A DNA stretch of 64,000 nt, taken from positions 1 to 64,000 of the forward strand of contig JAQGEF010000003.1 of NCBI GenBank assembly GCA_027854065.1, written 5' to 3'. Below are positions 1 through 9,359 of the stretch, in pieces. The notes beneath the pieces are model-generated. The model saw only the letters and a program-made list of their open reading frames with translations. It searched no databases and was not told the DNA's origin. Position 1 is the stretch's first letter; every line of letters starts with the position of its first letter. Source of the DNA: Polluticaenibacter yanchengensis (GTDB lineage: Bacteria > Bacteroidota > Bacteroidia > Chitinophagales > Chitinophagaceae). The position numbers and the translations under genes were made by a program.

Positions 1-70
1 TAAATATGACAATAGATTATAAGATTCCATCTTTTTTAATATAAATATACAATATCCTAAGAACACAACA

Positions 71-345
71 GCCCTGCTCCGAGGAGGGGACAGGCGTATG
101 AGTGGAGGGGTTAGTTTAGTGATGGGTATCGATAATGTTTAATCTTTTTTGTTTAGAGATTTTTATATGATGGCTGGTACTACCGGTTCAAATATATTTT
201 AACCCACCCCTGCCCCTCCGGGGAGGGGAAAGAAGCAAAAGTGATGTGGGTTGCTTTAGTGGCTGGTAGTATTAATTGTTTTTAGCTTATGCTTTGCTTC
301 TTTAGAGAGGGACAGGGATATGAGTTATATGATTGCTAAAGTTGT
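71..345. repeat. Dispersed GC-rich repeat cluster (CCCCTCC/GGAGGGG family)
   Basis: The first 359 bases hold no gene that I can support. They contain three diverged units, at about 71-110, 201-260 and 301-345. Each has a GGAGGGGA or GAGAGGGACAGG core followed by a purine-rich tail ending near 'GTATGAGTGG'. The middle unit includes the short palindrome CCCCTCCGGGGAGGGG, which could fold into a tight hairpin. A fourth unit lies at 39515-39560. The units sit in otherwise AT-rich spacer DNA, which suggests a non-coding dispersed element and not a regulatory site specific to one gene. Confidence 0.6.
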
Positions 346-359
346 GATAATAGCTGATG

Positions 360-1241
360 TTATAGTTTTGAATATTTGTCTTTTAGCAGGGCTCTAAATT
401 GTGGCATGCTCATAGAGAGTGAGCCGCCGGGATCTGTTTTTCTCCAGGTGTTTTTATAATTGCTGTTTACTAATCCTAAACCTGACGGGCCTGCTACTTC
501 ATCGTGTCCTAAAACTAAGTCGAGGTTGAATACATCGGGATTGTTTTGTTTTAACCAGAGAATGAGTTTAATAAGGGCTTCTTCTTGTTGGGGTGTGTAC
601 ATCTGGTAATATCCTTTGGCTATATTGTCTGTATTATTGTTTATAGTCCTTACCTGGCTTTGATCGACATAGGTTCTTGTGATTTTGCCTGTATCTGTTT
701 TTCTTTCGTTGCCGAATTTGCCGTCTGCAAATTTTTGAATTTTTCCTTCACAAACTATTTCTATGCCTACAAAATGTTCGCTGACACTGCTTCCTATGTT
801 TGGCCAGTAACTTTCTCCTGCATGTGAACCCCATTCATCTAATGGAAAGGATTGTACCACAGTGCCGTCATTTCCCAGTGTGAAAAATGTATATCCTTGC
901 TCGCTGGCCCATTTGGACCAGAATTCGGCATTTTCTTTTCCTCCAACCTGGGGCGCCCATATCCAATGTACGATGATTCCTTTGGGATAATTTTTTTTGT
1001 ATTTTCCTTTTGTTTTTTGCCTGAAATTGGGAATGACGGCGTTTGGGTACCAGAGTAATGGTTTTTTGGTGTCTTTGGCGGGGGCGAAGCCTTCCATTAA
1101 AGTAACGGCTGTATTTAATTCTTTTTTTATCTCGGCAGTGAAGCCTGATTTTTTATCAAAAGCATTTCCTTTTTCCAAATCATCAATTAGTTTGGAAATA
1201 TACCATCTTGTGGTATAAAGCTGGTTTAGTAACTGACTCAT
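360..1241 (-). CDS. N-acetylmuramoyl-L-alanine amidase (Amidase_2 type)
   Basis: Predicted zinc amidase cleaving the bond between N-acetylmuramic acid and L-alanine in peptidoglycan. The family signature is clear: a GIIVHWIWAP strand with the first zinc-ligand His, a 'GSHAG' segment, a 'VGIEIVCEG' core strand, 'LGHDEVAG' with the second His, and the closing 'KTDPGG' motif. I placed the start at the internal ATG (1239-1241), giving 293 residues. A longer frame opens at 1286, but its extra 15 residues look like leader sequence. There is no signal peptide. The first 70 or so residues are helical and match no domain I know. Without a secretion signal the enzyme may act in recycling, need another export route, or be a lysin-like remnant. 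The neighbour at 1356-2636 is on the same strand, about 115 bases upstream. Confidence 0.85.
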   Translation of the reverse strand: MSQLLNQLYTTRWYISKLIDDLEKGNAFDKKSGFTAEIKKELNTAVTLMEGFAPAKDTKKPLLWYPNAVIPNFRQKTKGKYKKNYPKGIIVHWIWAPQVGGKENAEFWSKWASEQGYTFFTLGNDGTVVQSFPLDEWGSHAGESYWPNIGSSVSEHFVGIEIVCEGKIQKFADGKFGNERKTDTGKITRTYVDQSQVRTINNNTDNIAKGYYQMYTPQQEEALIKLILWLKQNNPDVFNLDLVLGHDEVAGPSGLGLVNSNYKNTWRKTDPGGSLSMSMPQFRALLKDKYSKL

Positions 1242-1355
1242 TTTGTATTTTATTATTGTGAAGGATTGGCGATTGTATTTATTCAAAACCGTCTTTCAGG
1301 ACCTATTATTATTGTTTGGGCGCTATGAACGACGGATAATAGTACCTGGCATCTA

Positions 1356-2636
1356 TTATTTTTTGGAAGCGGCAATTTGTTGTTCTAGCTTTTCCAGTTT
1401 TTCGGTGAGGGCTATATTTTTTTTATTGAGATCGATGATATATAGGGTGAGTTCTTCAATTTTTTCCATTGTTTTCCTGCTCATTTCTCCCAATTGTATG
1501 CCGTTGGCTTCTATTTCTCTGGCTGAGGGTATATTGGGTAAGTGTTTGTTTTTACTGATAGCGGCTTCTAATTCTTCGAGGGGCATTATTTTGTATTCTT
1601 TGTCAAATACATAATCGGGCCATGAAGAGGTAGGGGAGGATGTGATATCCGTGCACATAATTCTTCCTGTGACACTTAAGGAATAACCCGTGGCGATCCT
1701 GCTGCTGCTATTGCCAATGAGCATGGCGCCATTGACATGAAATTTTGCATTGGGCGAATAGGTGCCGACACCGGTATTGCCCCATGATGGCTGGAGTACC
1801 AGGTAATTGTTTGAATTGCTGTTAGACCATAATACAAGGGAGGTATCGGTAGGGAAAATAGTGCCTCCAAAGGCGGCCTGATTGGAAGTGTACAGGTTTA
1901 TACCTGTTCCTCCGAGGTTTAAAGTGCGACCAAATGTTGTTCCATTGTATCCAATACCTATTCTGCCATCATCTCTTAAGCGAAACAGGGTGTCACCGTT
2001 TGAGTTCCTGAGTGTCATAGTATTGGTGGATGAGGTTGTGCCGATCCCTTTGACATCTAACCGGGCGATTGGGACGCCTGAGCCTGAAAAGCCCCCGATG
2101 CCTACATTGCCGTTTTGACTGAAATAATGACGGGGTATAATTGTAGCTCCACCATCTGTTGTGGTGTACCATCTCAGGTCTGCCCCGGCGCTTGTCGTTG
2201 CCATTTGCCATTCGTTTGCGCCTTCATAGCCGAACCGGATAAGGCCTGAAGATGACTGTACGAATAAATCGCCTCCATTAATGTGCATTTTGTAGTTGGG
2301 ATTAATGGTGCCAACACCTACATTGCCAATGTTATTAATGGTAAACTTTGGAATAGCCTGTATGGTAAAGTGGAGTTTGCCGGTGGTGTTGCCGGCACCT
2401 GTACCAAAGTCAACATCTTCTGTTGCTCCTGAATATGACCCCCAGTAACCGCGGTACACATCATTTTCGAATATGCTGATATACATTGGCGAGACTCCGG
2501 AAAATTTGCTTACATAATTACTGGTTGCCTTTACGTCTAATTTAGCTTCGGGATTTGTGGTGCCAATACCTACATTCTGGGATAAACTGATAATGGTATT
2601 GAAAAGAAAGATGGCAAGGAATGTTATTTTTTTCAT
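1356..2636 (-). CDS. Secreted VGIGT-repeat protein with S74-like C-terminal region
   Basis: This is a 426-residue exported protein with an N-terminal signal peptide (about residues 1-19, ending 'ISLSQ'). The body carries several degenerate copies of an 'NVGIGTxxPxxKLxV' unit, near residues 21, 104, 177 and 290. Such units are common in Bacteroidota surface proteins that resemble phage tail-fibre shafts. The C-terminus has the 'WPDYVF' and 'HLPNIPSAREIEANG' block, then 'LGEMSRKTMEKIEELTLYII' (shown in part) and a coiled coil to the end. In related proteins this block resembles the intramolecular chaperone (peptidase S74) region of tail spikes. A role as a trimeric surface or biofilm fibre is inference. 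No phage genes are nearby, so I do not read it as prophage. Confidence 0.75.
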   Translation of the reverse strand: MKKITFLAIFLFNTIISLSQNVGIGTTNPEAKLDVKATSNYVSKFSGVSPMYISIFENDVYRGYWGSYSGATEDVDFGTGAGNTTGKLHFTIQAIPKFTINNIGNVGVGTINPNYKMHINGGDLFVQSSSGLIRFGYEGANEWQMATTSAGADLRWYTTTDGGATIIPRHYFSQNGNVGIGGFSGSGVPIARLDVKGIGTTSSTNTMTLRNSNGDTLFRLRDDGRIGIGYNGTTFGRTLNLGGTGINLYTSNQAAFGGTIFPTDTSLVLWSNSNSNNYLVLQPSWGNTGVGTYSPNAKFHVNGAMLIGNSSSRIATGYSLSVTGRIMCTDITSSPTSSWPDYVFDKEYKIMPLEELEAAISKNKHLPNIPSAREIEANGIQLGEMSRKTMEKIEELTLYIIDLNKKNIALTEKLEKLEQQIAASKK

Positions 2637-2748
2637 GGCAGGGGTGTTTAAGAACTAATGTAAGAACAGTGTTCCAAATTTAAATATTAAAATATTTAAA
2701 ACAAAATATATTTATTTATAAAAAATGTTTATTATTATACTGTGTTTG

Positions 2749-2890
2749 ATGGGCTGCGGTATGCGTTGGTGCCGACGCAGGAGGCAGTGTATTTTTTGCA
2801 GGATGGATGAGGGTATGATTGCTTTCTAAATTGCTCCTGCAAAAATACACCGAGCGTAGCGGAGCCATAAGCACGCCGGACTGAAGCTGA
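2749..2890. repeat. Dispersed GACGCAGGAG repeat carrying an inserted hairpin
   Basis: The 474-base spacer 2637-3110 has no gene I can support. It holds one copy of a GC-rich family whose other copies are at 6390-6487, 45210-45300, 54425-54522 and 57115-57205. The outer parts (GTTGGTGCCGACGCAGGAGG and CGAGCGTAGCGGAGCC) match the 54425 copy closely. Here the middle is replaced by a long inverted repeat: 2787-2803 (GTGTATTTTTTGCAGGA) pairs with 2835-2850 (TCCTGCAAAAATACAC) across a loop of about 31 bases. Confidence 0.7.
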
Positions 2891-3110
2891 ATATTGGACT
2901 TATGATGAGCGCCCCTTAAAAAATAATTGGCTTATATGCAGTGTGTGGTTGTTTGTGCCAGGTATAAGTATTGATCAACCGTTTTGTGGTGACTTATGAG
3001 TGACTGATTGATATGACAGTAATTCAAGTATTCATTTGTAAAATATGTATTTGTTCTGAAGAATAATTTTATTTTTATAGCTTTATTATCCAATCTATTA
3101 CCTAATAATT

Positions 3111-6100
3111 ATGATTAAAAAGATTTTGTTTGGTTTCGCATTGTTTTGTGCTCATCAGGGCTTTGCGCAGGAAACGGCTATCTGGTTAAGATATTCAGCT
3201 ATTTCTCCGGACGGGCAAAGGATTGCTTTTACTTATAAGGGCGATATTTATACCGTACCGGTTTCGGGTGGAAAGGCCCAACCTGTAACCAACCATGAGG
3301 CGCAGGATTTTATGCCTGTTTGGAGTAGCGATGGTAAGAAAATTGCTTTTGCCAGTAACCGGTTTGGCAATTTTGATGTTTTTATCGTGAATGCCGAGGG
3401 TGGTCTGCCAACGCGGTTGACGACTCATTCGTCTCATGAATACCCATACAGTTTTATGAATGGTGATAAGGAGGTGGTATTTGGGGCTAACAGAATGGAT
3501 AATGTGAACAGCCGTTCGTTTCCGACTGCTTCCCAACCGGAATTGTATGCAGTAAGTATTAATGGTGGCAGGGCTATCCAGATTTTGGGAACGCCTGCTG
3601 AGGACGTTAATTTTGATGCAACGGGCAACCTGATGATCTATCATGATAAGAAGGGTGGGGAGAATGCCTGGCGCAAACACCAGGTGTCTTCTATTGCAAG
3701 GGATATCTGGCAGTATGATTTTAAGGCGAATAAGCATACTAAACTGACTGAATTTGTGGGTGAGGACCGGACGCCGATCTTTACTGATAACGGGAAGGCT
3801 TTTTATTACCTGAGTGAGGAAAGTGGTTCTTTTAATGTTCATAAGAAGACGATCGGTACGGATAAGTCTACGCAAATCACTTCTTTTAAAAAGCACCCGG
3901 TCCGTTTTTTAACGGCTTCTAAAAATGGCGTTTTATGTTTTAGTTATAATGGTGACATCTATACTTTTAAGAACGGGAAAGCTGAGAAAGTTCCGGTTAG
4001 TATTGTTTATGATAATAAATCGAATGAAGAGTCTATTGCACGAGTAACATCTGCGTCAGGTATTAATGTGTCTCAATCGGGTAAGGAGGTTGCTTTTGTA
4101 TCCAGGGGAGATGTATTTGTGACGAGCATGGACAATGAGTTTACGAAACAAATTACGCAAACGCCGTATACTGAATCTGATGTTCAGATTTCGCCGGATG
4201 GTAAAACGGTGATCTATTCTGTGGAAAAGGATGGTAAATGGAGCATTTATCAAACAACGATCAGGCGTAAGGAAGAGCCTTTCTTTTTTGCGAGTACATT
4301 GCTGGACTCGAAACCGCTGTTTGAAGATGAAAACAATAATATTTTGGCTAAATATTCCCCGGACGGTAAGGAGATTGCTTATGTGCAAAATAATAATGCG
4401 ATCATCATTTACAATATTGCCAGCAAAAAGTCCAGGACTTTACTGAAGGGCTTGCCATTGAGTACCTGGGGGGAAAGAAGCCAGTATTTCCAGTGGAGCC
4501 CGGATGCTAAATGGTTGTTGTTTAATTACGCGATCTCGGGTAGCGGTTCTTCGGAAGTTGGCCTGATTAACACGGTGGCAAAGGATGCAAAGCCTGTGAA
4601 CCTTACCCAAAGTGGCTTTGATGATAATAATGCTAAATGGGTGCTGGATGGTAAAGCTATGATCTGGTTCAGTAACAGGGACGGCCTGCGTGGTGCTGCT
4701 ATGGCGGGTGGTTCTCAAACAGATGTGTATGCGATGTTTTTTACGAAGGAGGGCTGGGATAATTTTAAACTGAACAAGAGCGAGGCGGGTTTTCTGAAGG
4801 AACTGGAAACGGTGAATAAGGCGGATACTGCTAAGAAGGATAAACCTAAGAAGGATTCTGTAGTTGTGATTGACCTGGATGGGATTGAATACCGGAAAGC
4901 GCGATTGACGCTGCATTCGGCGGGTTTGAGCGACGCATTGCTGAGCAAGGATGCTGAAACTTTGTATTACCTGGCGCGTTTTGAAAAGGGGTTTAATCTG
5001 TGGTCGGTGAACTTAAGGACCAAGGAGACGAAGATGGTGGCGCCTTTGAATGCTTCTTTCGCGAGTATGCAATGGGATAAGGATTATAAAAACATTATCC
5101 TGAATTCTGCGGGTGCTGTTATGAAAGTGGACCCGAACAGTGGTAAGCAGGACAGGGTGTCGATTGCTGCTGATATGGTAGTGAATGCACTGGCGGAACG
5201 TGAGGCACAGTTTGAACATGTATGGCGTAAGACGAAGAATACCTTTTATACGAAGGGTTTTCATGGTGCTGACTGGGATTTTTACAAGAAGGAATACGCG
5301 AAGCAATTACCTGGTGTGGGTACTGATTTTGAATTTTCGGAACTACTGGCGGAGATGCTTGGTGAGCTGAACGTGTCACATAGTGGTTCTTCTTATTTTG
5401 GCCAGATGCCGGATGCTGATGCGACTGCTTCTTTGGGCATTATCTACGATGTTGCATATAAGGGCAATGGTATTAAAGTGCTGGAAGTGCTGCAAAACGG
5501 CCCATTGGATAAGAGTAATATTAATATTCCTGTGAACAGTATTATTACGCAGATTGATGGTGTGAATATAGAAGCGGATAAGGACTATGCTTATTATTTA
5601 AACAGGAAGTCGGGTAAAAATGTTTTGCTGACAGTGTCTGTGAATGGTAAAGATGAGTTTTATACGATTAAACCTATTTCGTTAGGTGAGGAGAATGGTT
5701 TGCTGTACCGGCGTTGGGTGAAACGTAATGAGCAGGAAGTGGCGAAACTTAGTAATGGTAAACTGGGTTATGTGCATGTGCCTGGTATGAATGATGGTGT
5801 GTACAGGAATGTGTACGAGGAAGTGATGGGCAAGTTTTTTGAGAAGGGCGGATTGGTGGTTGATACCCGCTTTAATGGTGGTGGCGACCTGGTGGCGGAC
5901 CTAGACATGTTCTTAAGTGGTAAGAAATTTATGGACTATGGTACTGATAACCGGAGCAATGGTACGGAACCTAATTTCCGTTGGACGAAGCCTAGTATTT
6001 CGCTGGTGAATGAGGCTAACTATAGTGATGGTCATTGTTATGCTTTTATGATCCAGCATCAGAAAATTAATAAGATTGTTGGTATGCCGGTGCCTGGTAC

Positions 6101-6314
6101 CTGTACGTTTGCGGGTTGGGAAGGGCTTGGCGCGACTAACAGTATCCGCTGGGGGGTACCTCCTGTTGGCGTAAAGGATACGAAGGGCAGGTATCTTGAA
6201 AACTGGCAGACTGAGCCTGATTTTAAAGTGGTACCTACTAAAGAAAAAATAGTAACGGGTGTGGATGAACAACTGGAAACGTCTATTACGGAGTTGTTGA
6301 AACAACTTAAGTAA
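3111..6314 (+). CDS. Tricorn-like S41 serine protease
   Basis: This is a 1067-residue exported peptidase resembling the Tricorn protease. Tricorn trims peptides released by larger proteases. The order is: signal peptide (about 1-19, ending 'GFAQ'), repeated beta-propeller blades of the type 'SPDGQRIAFTYKGDIY' and 'SSDGKKIAFASNRFG' (about 20-640), a helical core-1 segment, a PDZ-like stretch (about 775-850), and a C-terminal S41 domain. Candidate catalytic residues by family alignment are Ser756-His757 in 'NVSHSG', Ser972 in 'YSDG' as nucleophile, and Glu1035 near 'TEPDF'. Length fits the family (about 1050-1100). With a signal peptide it should work in the periplasm or at the surface, unlike the cytosolic archaeal enzyme. 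It appears monocistronic, with its own terminator downstream. Confidence 0.9.
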   Translation: MIKKILFGFALFCAHQGFAQETAIWLRYSAISPDGQRIAFTYKGDIYTVPVSGGKAQPVTNHEAQDFMPVWSSDGKKIAFASNRFGNFDVFIVNAEGGLPTRLTTHSSHEYPYSFMNGDKEVVFGANRMDNVNSRSFPTASQPELYAVSINGGRAIQILGTPAEDVNFDATGNLMIYHDKKGGENAWRKHQVSSIARDIWQYDFKANKHTKLTEFVGEDRTPIFTDNGKAFYYLSEESGSFNVHKKTIGTDKSTQITSFKKHPVRFLTASKNGVLCFSYNGDIYTFKNGKAEKVPVSIVYDNKSNEESIARVTSASGINVSQSGKEVAFVSRGDVFVTSMDNEFTKQITQTPYTESDVQISPDGKTVIYSVEKDGKWSIYQTTIRRKEEPFFFASTLLDSKPLFEDENNNILAKYSPDGKEIAYVQNNNAIIIYNIASKKSRTLLKGLPLSTWGERSQYFQWSPDAKWLLFNYAISGSGSSEVGLINTVAKDAKPVNLTQSGFDDNNAKWVLDGKAMIWFSNRDGLRGAAMAGGSQTDVYAMFFTKEGWDNFKLNKSEAGFLKELETVNKADTAKKDKPKKDSVVVIDLDGIEYRKARLTLHSAGLSDALLSKDAETLYYLARFEKGFNLWSVNLRTKETKMVAPLNASFASMQWDKDYKNIILNSAGAVMKVDPNSGKQDRVSIAADMVVNALAEREAQFEHVWRKTKNTFYTKGFHGADWDFYKKEYAKQLPGVGTDFEFSELLAEMLGELNVSHSGSSYFGQMPDADATASLGIIYDVAYKGNGIKVLEVLQNGPLDKSNINIPVNSIITQIDGVNIEADKDYAYYLNRKSGKNVLLTVSVNGKDEFYTIKPISLGEENGLLYRRWVKRNEQEVAKLSNGKLGYVHVPGMNDGVYRNVYEEVMGKFFEKGGLVVDTRFNGGGDLVADLDMFLSGKKFMDYGTDNRSNGTEPNFRWTKPSISLVNEANYSDGHCYAFMIQHQKINKIVGMPVPGTCTFAGWEGLGATNSIRWGVPPVGVKDTKGRYLENWQTEPDFKVVPTKEKIVTGVDEQLETSITELLKQLK

Positions 6315-6322
6315 ATTAAAAG

Positions 6323-6351
6323 CGGCAACTGGTATGGTTGCCGTTTTTTTT
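6323..6351 (+). terminator. Rho-independent terminator after the Tricorn-like gene
   Basis: A perfect 7-base stem (CGGCAAC at 6323-6329, GTTGCCG at 6337-6343) with a 7-base loop is followed by eight T residues (6344-6351). It lies just after the stop codon at 6314. Confidence 0.85.
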
Positions 6352-6389
6352 ATCATTTTAATTGGGGCTATCATCTTTGTTATGCTTAG

Positions 6390-6487
6390 CGGCATTTGTC
6401 CGGGCTACTCCGGGCTCCGCTGGTGCTCGGTGCTCCTGCGTCGCACTGGCTCGTTCCTCGCCACCCTGCATATCCCGCAGCTTTTCA
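6390..6487. repeat. Dispersed GACGCAGGAG-family repeat (reverse orientation)
   Basis: This GC-rich block carries 'GTGCTCCTGCGTCGCAC', the reverse complement of the family core, followed by 'CTCGCCACC' and 'CCGCAGC'. It is closest to the 57115-57205 copy. It lies between convergent genes, just past the terminator of the protease gene. No coding content is supported. Confidence 0.65.
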
Positions 6488-6510
6488 TCTTATGTAGCCG
6501 TGTTCAACTG

Positions 6511-6906
6511 CTATGCGTTGGTGGATTTTCGTTCTTCCTGGTAATTTTTGTTTGAGTCTTTTTGGAGGCTGTTGGTGTTATGTGTGTCTTTGTTTTTAGC
6601 GGTTGTTCTGATGTTAAGTTTGTCCCGGTCCACGAACAGGGATAATAACAATCCTATTCCTACAATGACATCCACATAATTCCAAAGTGTTCTTCCTAAA
6701 GCGACTTTTAAAAATGGTTGGAACAGTAATGCGATTGCGGCATAAATAAACATTTCTGTATGTTTTTGTTTTTTATAAGCATCGTATGCTAAAATTGATA
6801 ATCCTACAAAACTTAAAAATCTTACCATTTGATAATAGCCATAGGGCATTCTTGCCAGGCAGATAAAATATAAGATTGCGAGTGTTAGTTTGATGGTGGA
6901 TTGCAT
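6511..6906 (-). CDS. Small multi-pass membrane protein (DUF6804-like)
   Basis: A 131-residue protein with three or four short hydrophobic helices in its first 95 residues: 'LTLAILYFICLA', 'MVRFLSFVGLSILAY', 'FIYAAIALLFQPF' and 'YVDVIVGIGLLLSLF'. A hydrophilic, Asn/Lys/Ser-rich tail follows and is probably cytoplasmic. The 'MPYGYYQMVRF' motif and size resemble the small DUF6804 membrane family, whose function is unknown; this assignment is from memory of the family pattern. It is the last gene of the minus-strand run 9512 to 6511 and lies 12 bases after the 365-residue gene, so co-transcription is likely. Confidence 0.7.
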   Translation of the reverse strand: MQSTIKLTLAILYFICLARMPYGYYQMVRFLSFVGLSILAYDAYKKQKHTEMFIYAAIALLFQPFLKVALGRTLWNYVDVIVGIGLLLSLFVDRDKLNIRTTAKNKDTHNTNSLQKDSNKNYQEERKSTNA

Positions 6907-6918
6907 TATATGTGGTGA

Positions 6919-8016
6919 TTAATTTTTTAAAAAGGCTTTAATTTTATCTTTTGTTAAATCTGTTGCCTGCTCTCTTTGGATAATTAATTTTTTACGAGCG
7001 TTCATCTTTTCGAACCAGTTTTCCCAGTATGCATAGAGAATTTCCAAGTCAACTTTCTTTCCTGATTTCCTTTCATTCACTTCGCAAATCAGAATGTCGG
7101 TATTTGACAGATCTATTATTCCTGTTGGGATATTTAATTCAAGCTTGTCAATTAGTTTTTTTGTATATGATATGCTTGGTGACTTTTTTAATTCAGGAAT
7201 TAAGTTTGTGTAAATTTTGTTACCGCCTATTTCTAAATAGCCATCGGTGATAATGATGACTTTATTTATGTAATTCTCGAATAATGTAGGTTTCTTTAAA
7301 TGATGTATTAAATACCTTTCGAAGTAATGTGGATAGTCTGCTCCGGATGTTTTTGAAATACCATATTTATACAAACTGTCTATTGCTTGGGTATATTGTA
7401 AATCCTTATCCTTAGTGAAATATAAACGGTTACTTTTTCCTTTATGTGAAGATAGATCGAATTGCAGGTTGTTGGCTATCTTGCTAAACTGCCCATTTGC
7501 CTGGTATTTGTCTGTAACATCAACTATTAGTCTATCTTTTGTATCCTGCCTGAATTTTGAATATTCTACAAATGATTGCCAAATAGTATTTAAAACCAAT
7601 GAATCGTTTTTTACTTGATCAGGATTATTTTCATGATCGACAATTCTTTTAGATAAATCAGGGATGACAATAATATTGATGTGTGATTTTGCAGGTGGTA
7701 ACCATTTAATGCAATCTGCAATTTCATCTTCACCTGGATTGAATGACTGTATTTTATTCCTGGCTGCATTTTGAAACTCCGGCGATACAATTTTATTGCC
7801 CAATTCATCTGTTTCTAAAAGATCGAATTTGTATCTTTCAAACAATATTTTTACATCATTTATATTGTTGCTGATTTGAATTTTATCAATGGCGGTATTT
7901 AGTAATGATGGTTTTGTGATGAAGTAGATGAATATTCCGAAAAAAACAATCAACCCTGATAAAATGTAAATCGGTTTCTTGTCTTTTATTTTTTGCTTTT
8001 TATATTGTTGTTCCAT
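6919..8016 (-). CDS. Membrane-anchored protein with a VWA-like domain
   Basis: A 365-residue protein not assigned to a named family. Residues 1-14 are basic and 15-35 form one transmembrane helix, so the bulk is predicted periplasmic or cytoplasmic with a single anchor. The soluble part has alternating beta strands and helices. Two motifs recall a von Willebrand factor A fold: 'IIVIPDLSKRI' (Asp120, Ser122) and 'VIIITDGYLEI' (Thr257-Asp258-Gly259). The canonical DxSxS metal site is only partly kept, so metal binding is uncertain. Its start overlaps the stop of the upstream 408-residue gene by one base (TAATG), which suggests translational coupling and a shared complex. Confidence 0.7.
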   Translation of the reverse strand: MEQQYKKQKIKDKKPIYILSGLIVFFGIFIYFITKPSLLNTAIDKIQISNNINDVKILFERYKFDLLETDELGNKIVSPEFQNAARNKIQSFNPGEDEIADCIKWLPPAKSHINIIVIPDLSKRIVDHENNPDQVKNDSLVLNTIWQSFVEYSKFRQDTKDRLIVDVTDKYQANGQFSKIANNLQFDLSSHKGKSNRLYFTKDKDLQYTQAIDSLYKYGISKTSGADYPHYFERYLIHHLKKPTLFENYINKVIIITDGYLEIGGNKIYTNLIPELKKSPSISYTKKLIDKLELNIPTGIIDLSNTDILICEVNERKSGKKVDLEILYAYWENWFEKMNARKKLIIQREQATDLTKDKIKAFLKN

Positions 8017-9242
8017 TATTTAGTTTCGGTATTTAAACTTTCAATTTTGTTATGTAACCAGGTTGCCTGATTTTTTATAGCAATTTCCACAAGCTCTGTT
8101 GCTTTTGAGTTAGAGAAATTACCGAAGGTGAAATTTTGCCATCCTCCCATAAATTCACCAATAAACCCTTTTAGCTCCGATACATTTACCGGAATGACGC
8201 CATTTTCGTAACCAATAATATCTTTTTCTTTTTCTTCAACTTTATTACTGAGAGTAACCAGGTCACTATCAAGTTTGTGCAGTTTTGCAATAATGTTTGA
8301 GAGGTCATTTCGTTTTTCCATAATCCTGTTACTTAAGTTTTCAAGCATCAGCTTTACTTTTTCGCTTTCAGTTTTCAGGTACGGATGACTTAAGGAATAA
8401 TTTAATAAGAAACCCCAAATGACGTACACGACAAAACCAAGTATGAGTACGAGATAGAAGTTAATATCTGAAAAGATCATATTGAATTTCCATAGTTCTT
8501 CGGTAAGACCGGCATTGAAATTATTTGCGTGAACACCTTCGGAAATTTTATACCCAATAAAGGCATCTGCAATAAAAGTGAGTATTAATAGTATTGCTAT
8601 AAACCAGAATTGTTTTGGCTTTTTTTCTCTGGCTAATTTTTTGTTCTTTTCTAATGAATCATGGATTAAAAATCCTAGTCCTAAGAATATAACCGGGAAT
8701 AGAATAATTAATGCAATGACCCCGCCGCCTTTGCTTCCGGCATCTGAGAAAACATTGGGGTTTATAAAGCCGAGGTTGCCAGGCTTTACACCATAAAAAG
8801 CAGAATATCCTGATGAGGAATAAAAGACAAACAGGTACAGGGTTAATAAAAGGGTAATGAATGAACCAATGACAAAAGGAATGGTATCTCCTGATTCATT
8901 ATCTCCTTTTTTTATGTCAATTTTTTCTAATTCAATAGCTTCTATTTCTTTTTCTTTGTCATCTTTGGCACGTTTGCCAGTATTTATTTCAGCTAATATA
9001 GATTGCTTTTGTGCTTTTTCCTGCTGTACCTCGGCTCTTAATTTTGCCACCCTGTCTTTTATCCCCTGTTCATCGAGCCTTTGTTCTTCGAGGAACCTGG
9101 CATACACTTTATTCAGATATCCTTCTACTGCGTCTGGATGTGAGTTTGATTTAGCGGCTGATTGAAAACCAAACTGAGCATAGGTTATTCCTTCATTCTC
9201 TTTGTTTTTCGAAGTCATGTTCTCATTTAGTTGTATGGTCAT
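8016..9242 (-). CDS. Coiled-coil multi-pass membrane protein, unknown function
   Basis: A 408-residue protein that I do not recognise. Residues 45-112 form a charged coiled coil rich in Glu, Lys and Gln. Four transmembrane segments follow at about 119-140, 172-192, 211-230 and 258-282. A second coiled coil lies at about 285-345, and a short globular end contains 'GEFMGGWQNF'. Long helical arms on both sides of a membrane core suggest a scaffold or tether. It is coupled by a one-base overlap to the VWA-like gene downstream. A candidate single-helix peptide gene lies about 118 bases upstream on the same strand. The start at 9242 opens the frame; a second ATG eight codons in (MTSKNKENEG) is possible. 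Confidence 0.7.
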   Translation of the reverse strand: MTIQLNENMTSKNKENEGITYAQFGFQSAAKSNSHPDAVEGYLNKVYARFLEEQRLDEQGIKDRVAKLRAEVQQEKAQKQSILAEINTGKRAKDDKEKEIEAIELEKIDIKKGDNESGDTIPFVIGSFITLLLTLYLFVFYSSSGYSAFYGVKPGNLGFINPNVFSDAGSKGGGVIALIILFPVIFLGLGFLIHDSLEKNKKLAREKKPKQFWFIAILLILTFIADAFIGYKISEGVHANNFNAGLTEELWKFNMIFSDINFYLVLILGFVVYVIWGFLLNYSLSHPYLKTESEKVKLMLENLSNRIMEKRNDLSNIIAKLHKLDSDLVTLSNKVEEKEKDIIGYENGVIPVNVSELKGFIGEFMGGWQNFTFGNFSNSKATELVEIAIKNQATWLHNKIESLNTETK

Positions 9243-9359
9243 TTTTTACTTATTTTAATTGCAGATAGTTTGTTATTTATAAAGACAGATTATTAGGTGC
9301 ATGGTGTATACACCCGATTCAATAATGTTTTTCGTCATTCATTAATCCTGAATTGAAAT

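Noticed and set aside
585..1218. Several plus-strand open frames across the amidase gene
   Set aside because: They are antisense shadows of a clearly conserved gene and have no recognisable protein pattern.
360..2636. Amidase next to a tail-fibre-like protein, read as a prophage lysis/tail region
   Set aside because: There is no integrase, terminase, capsid, portal or holin nearby, and the repeat protein has a signal peptide like ordinary surface proteins of this phylum.
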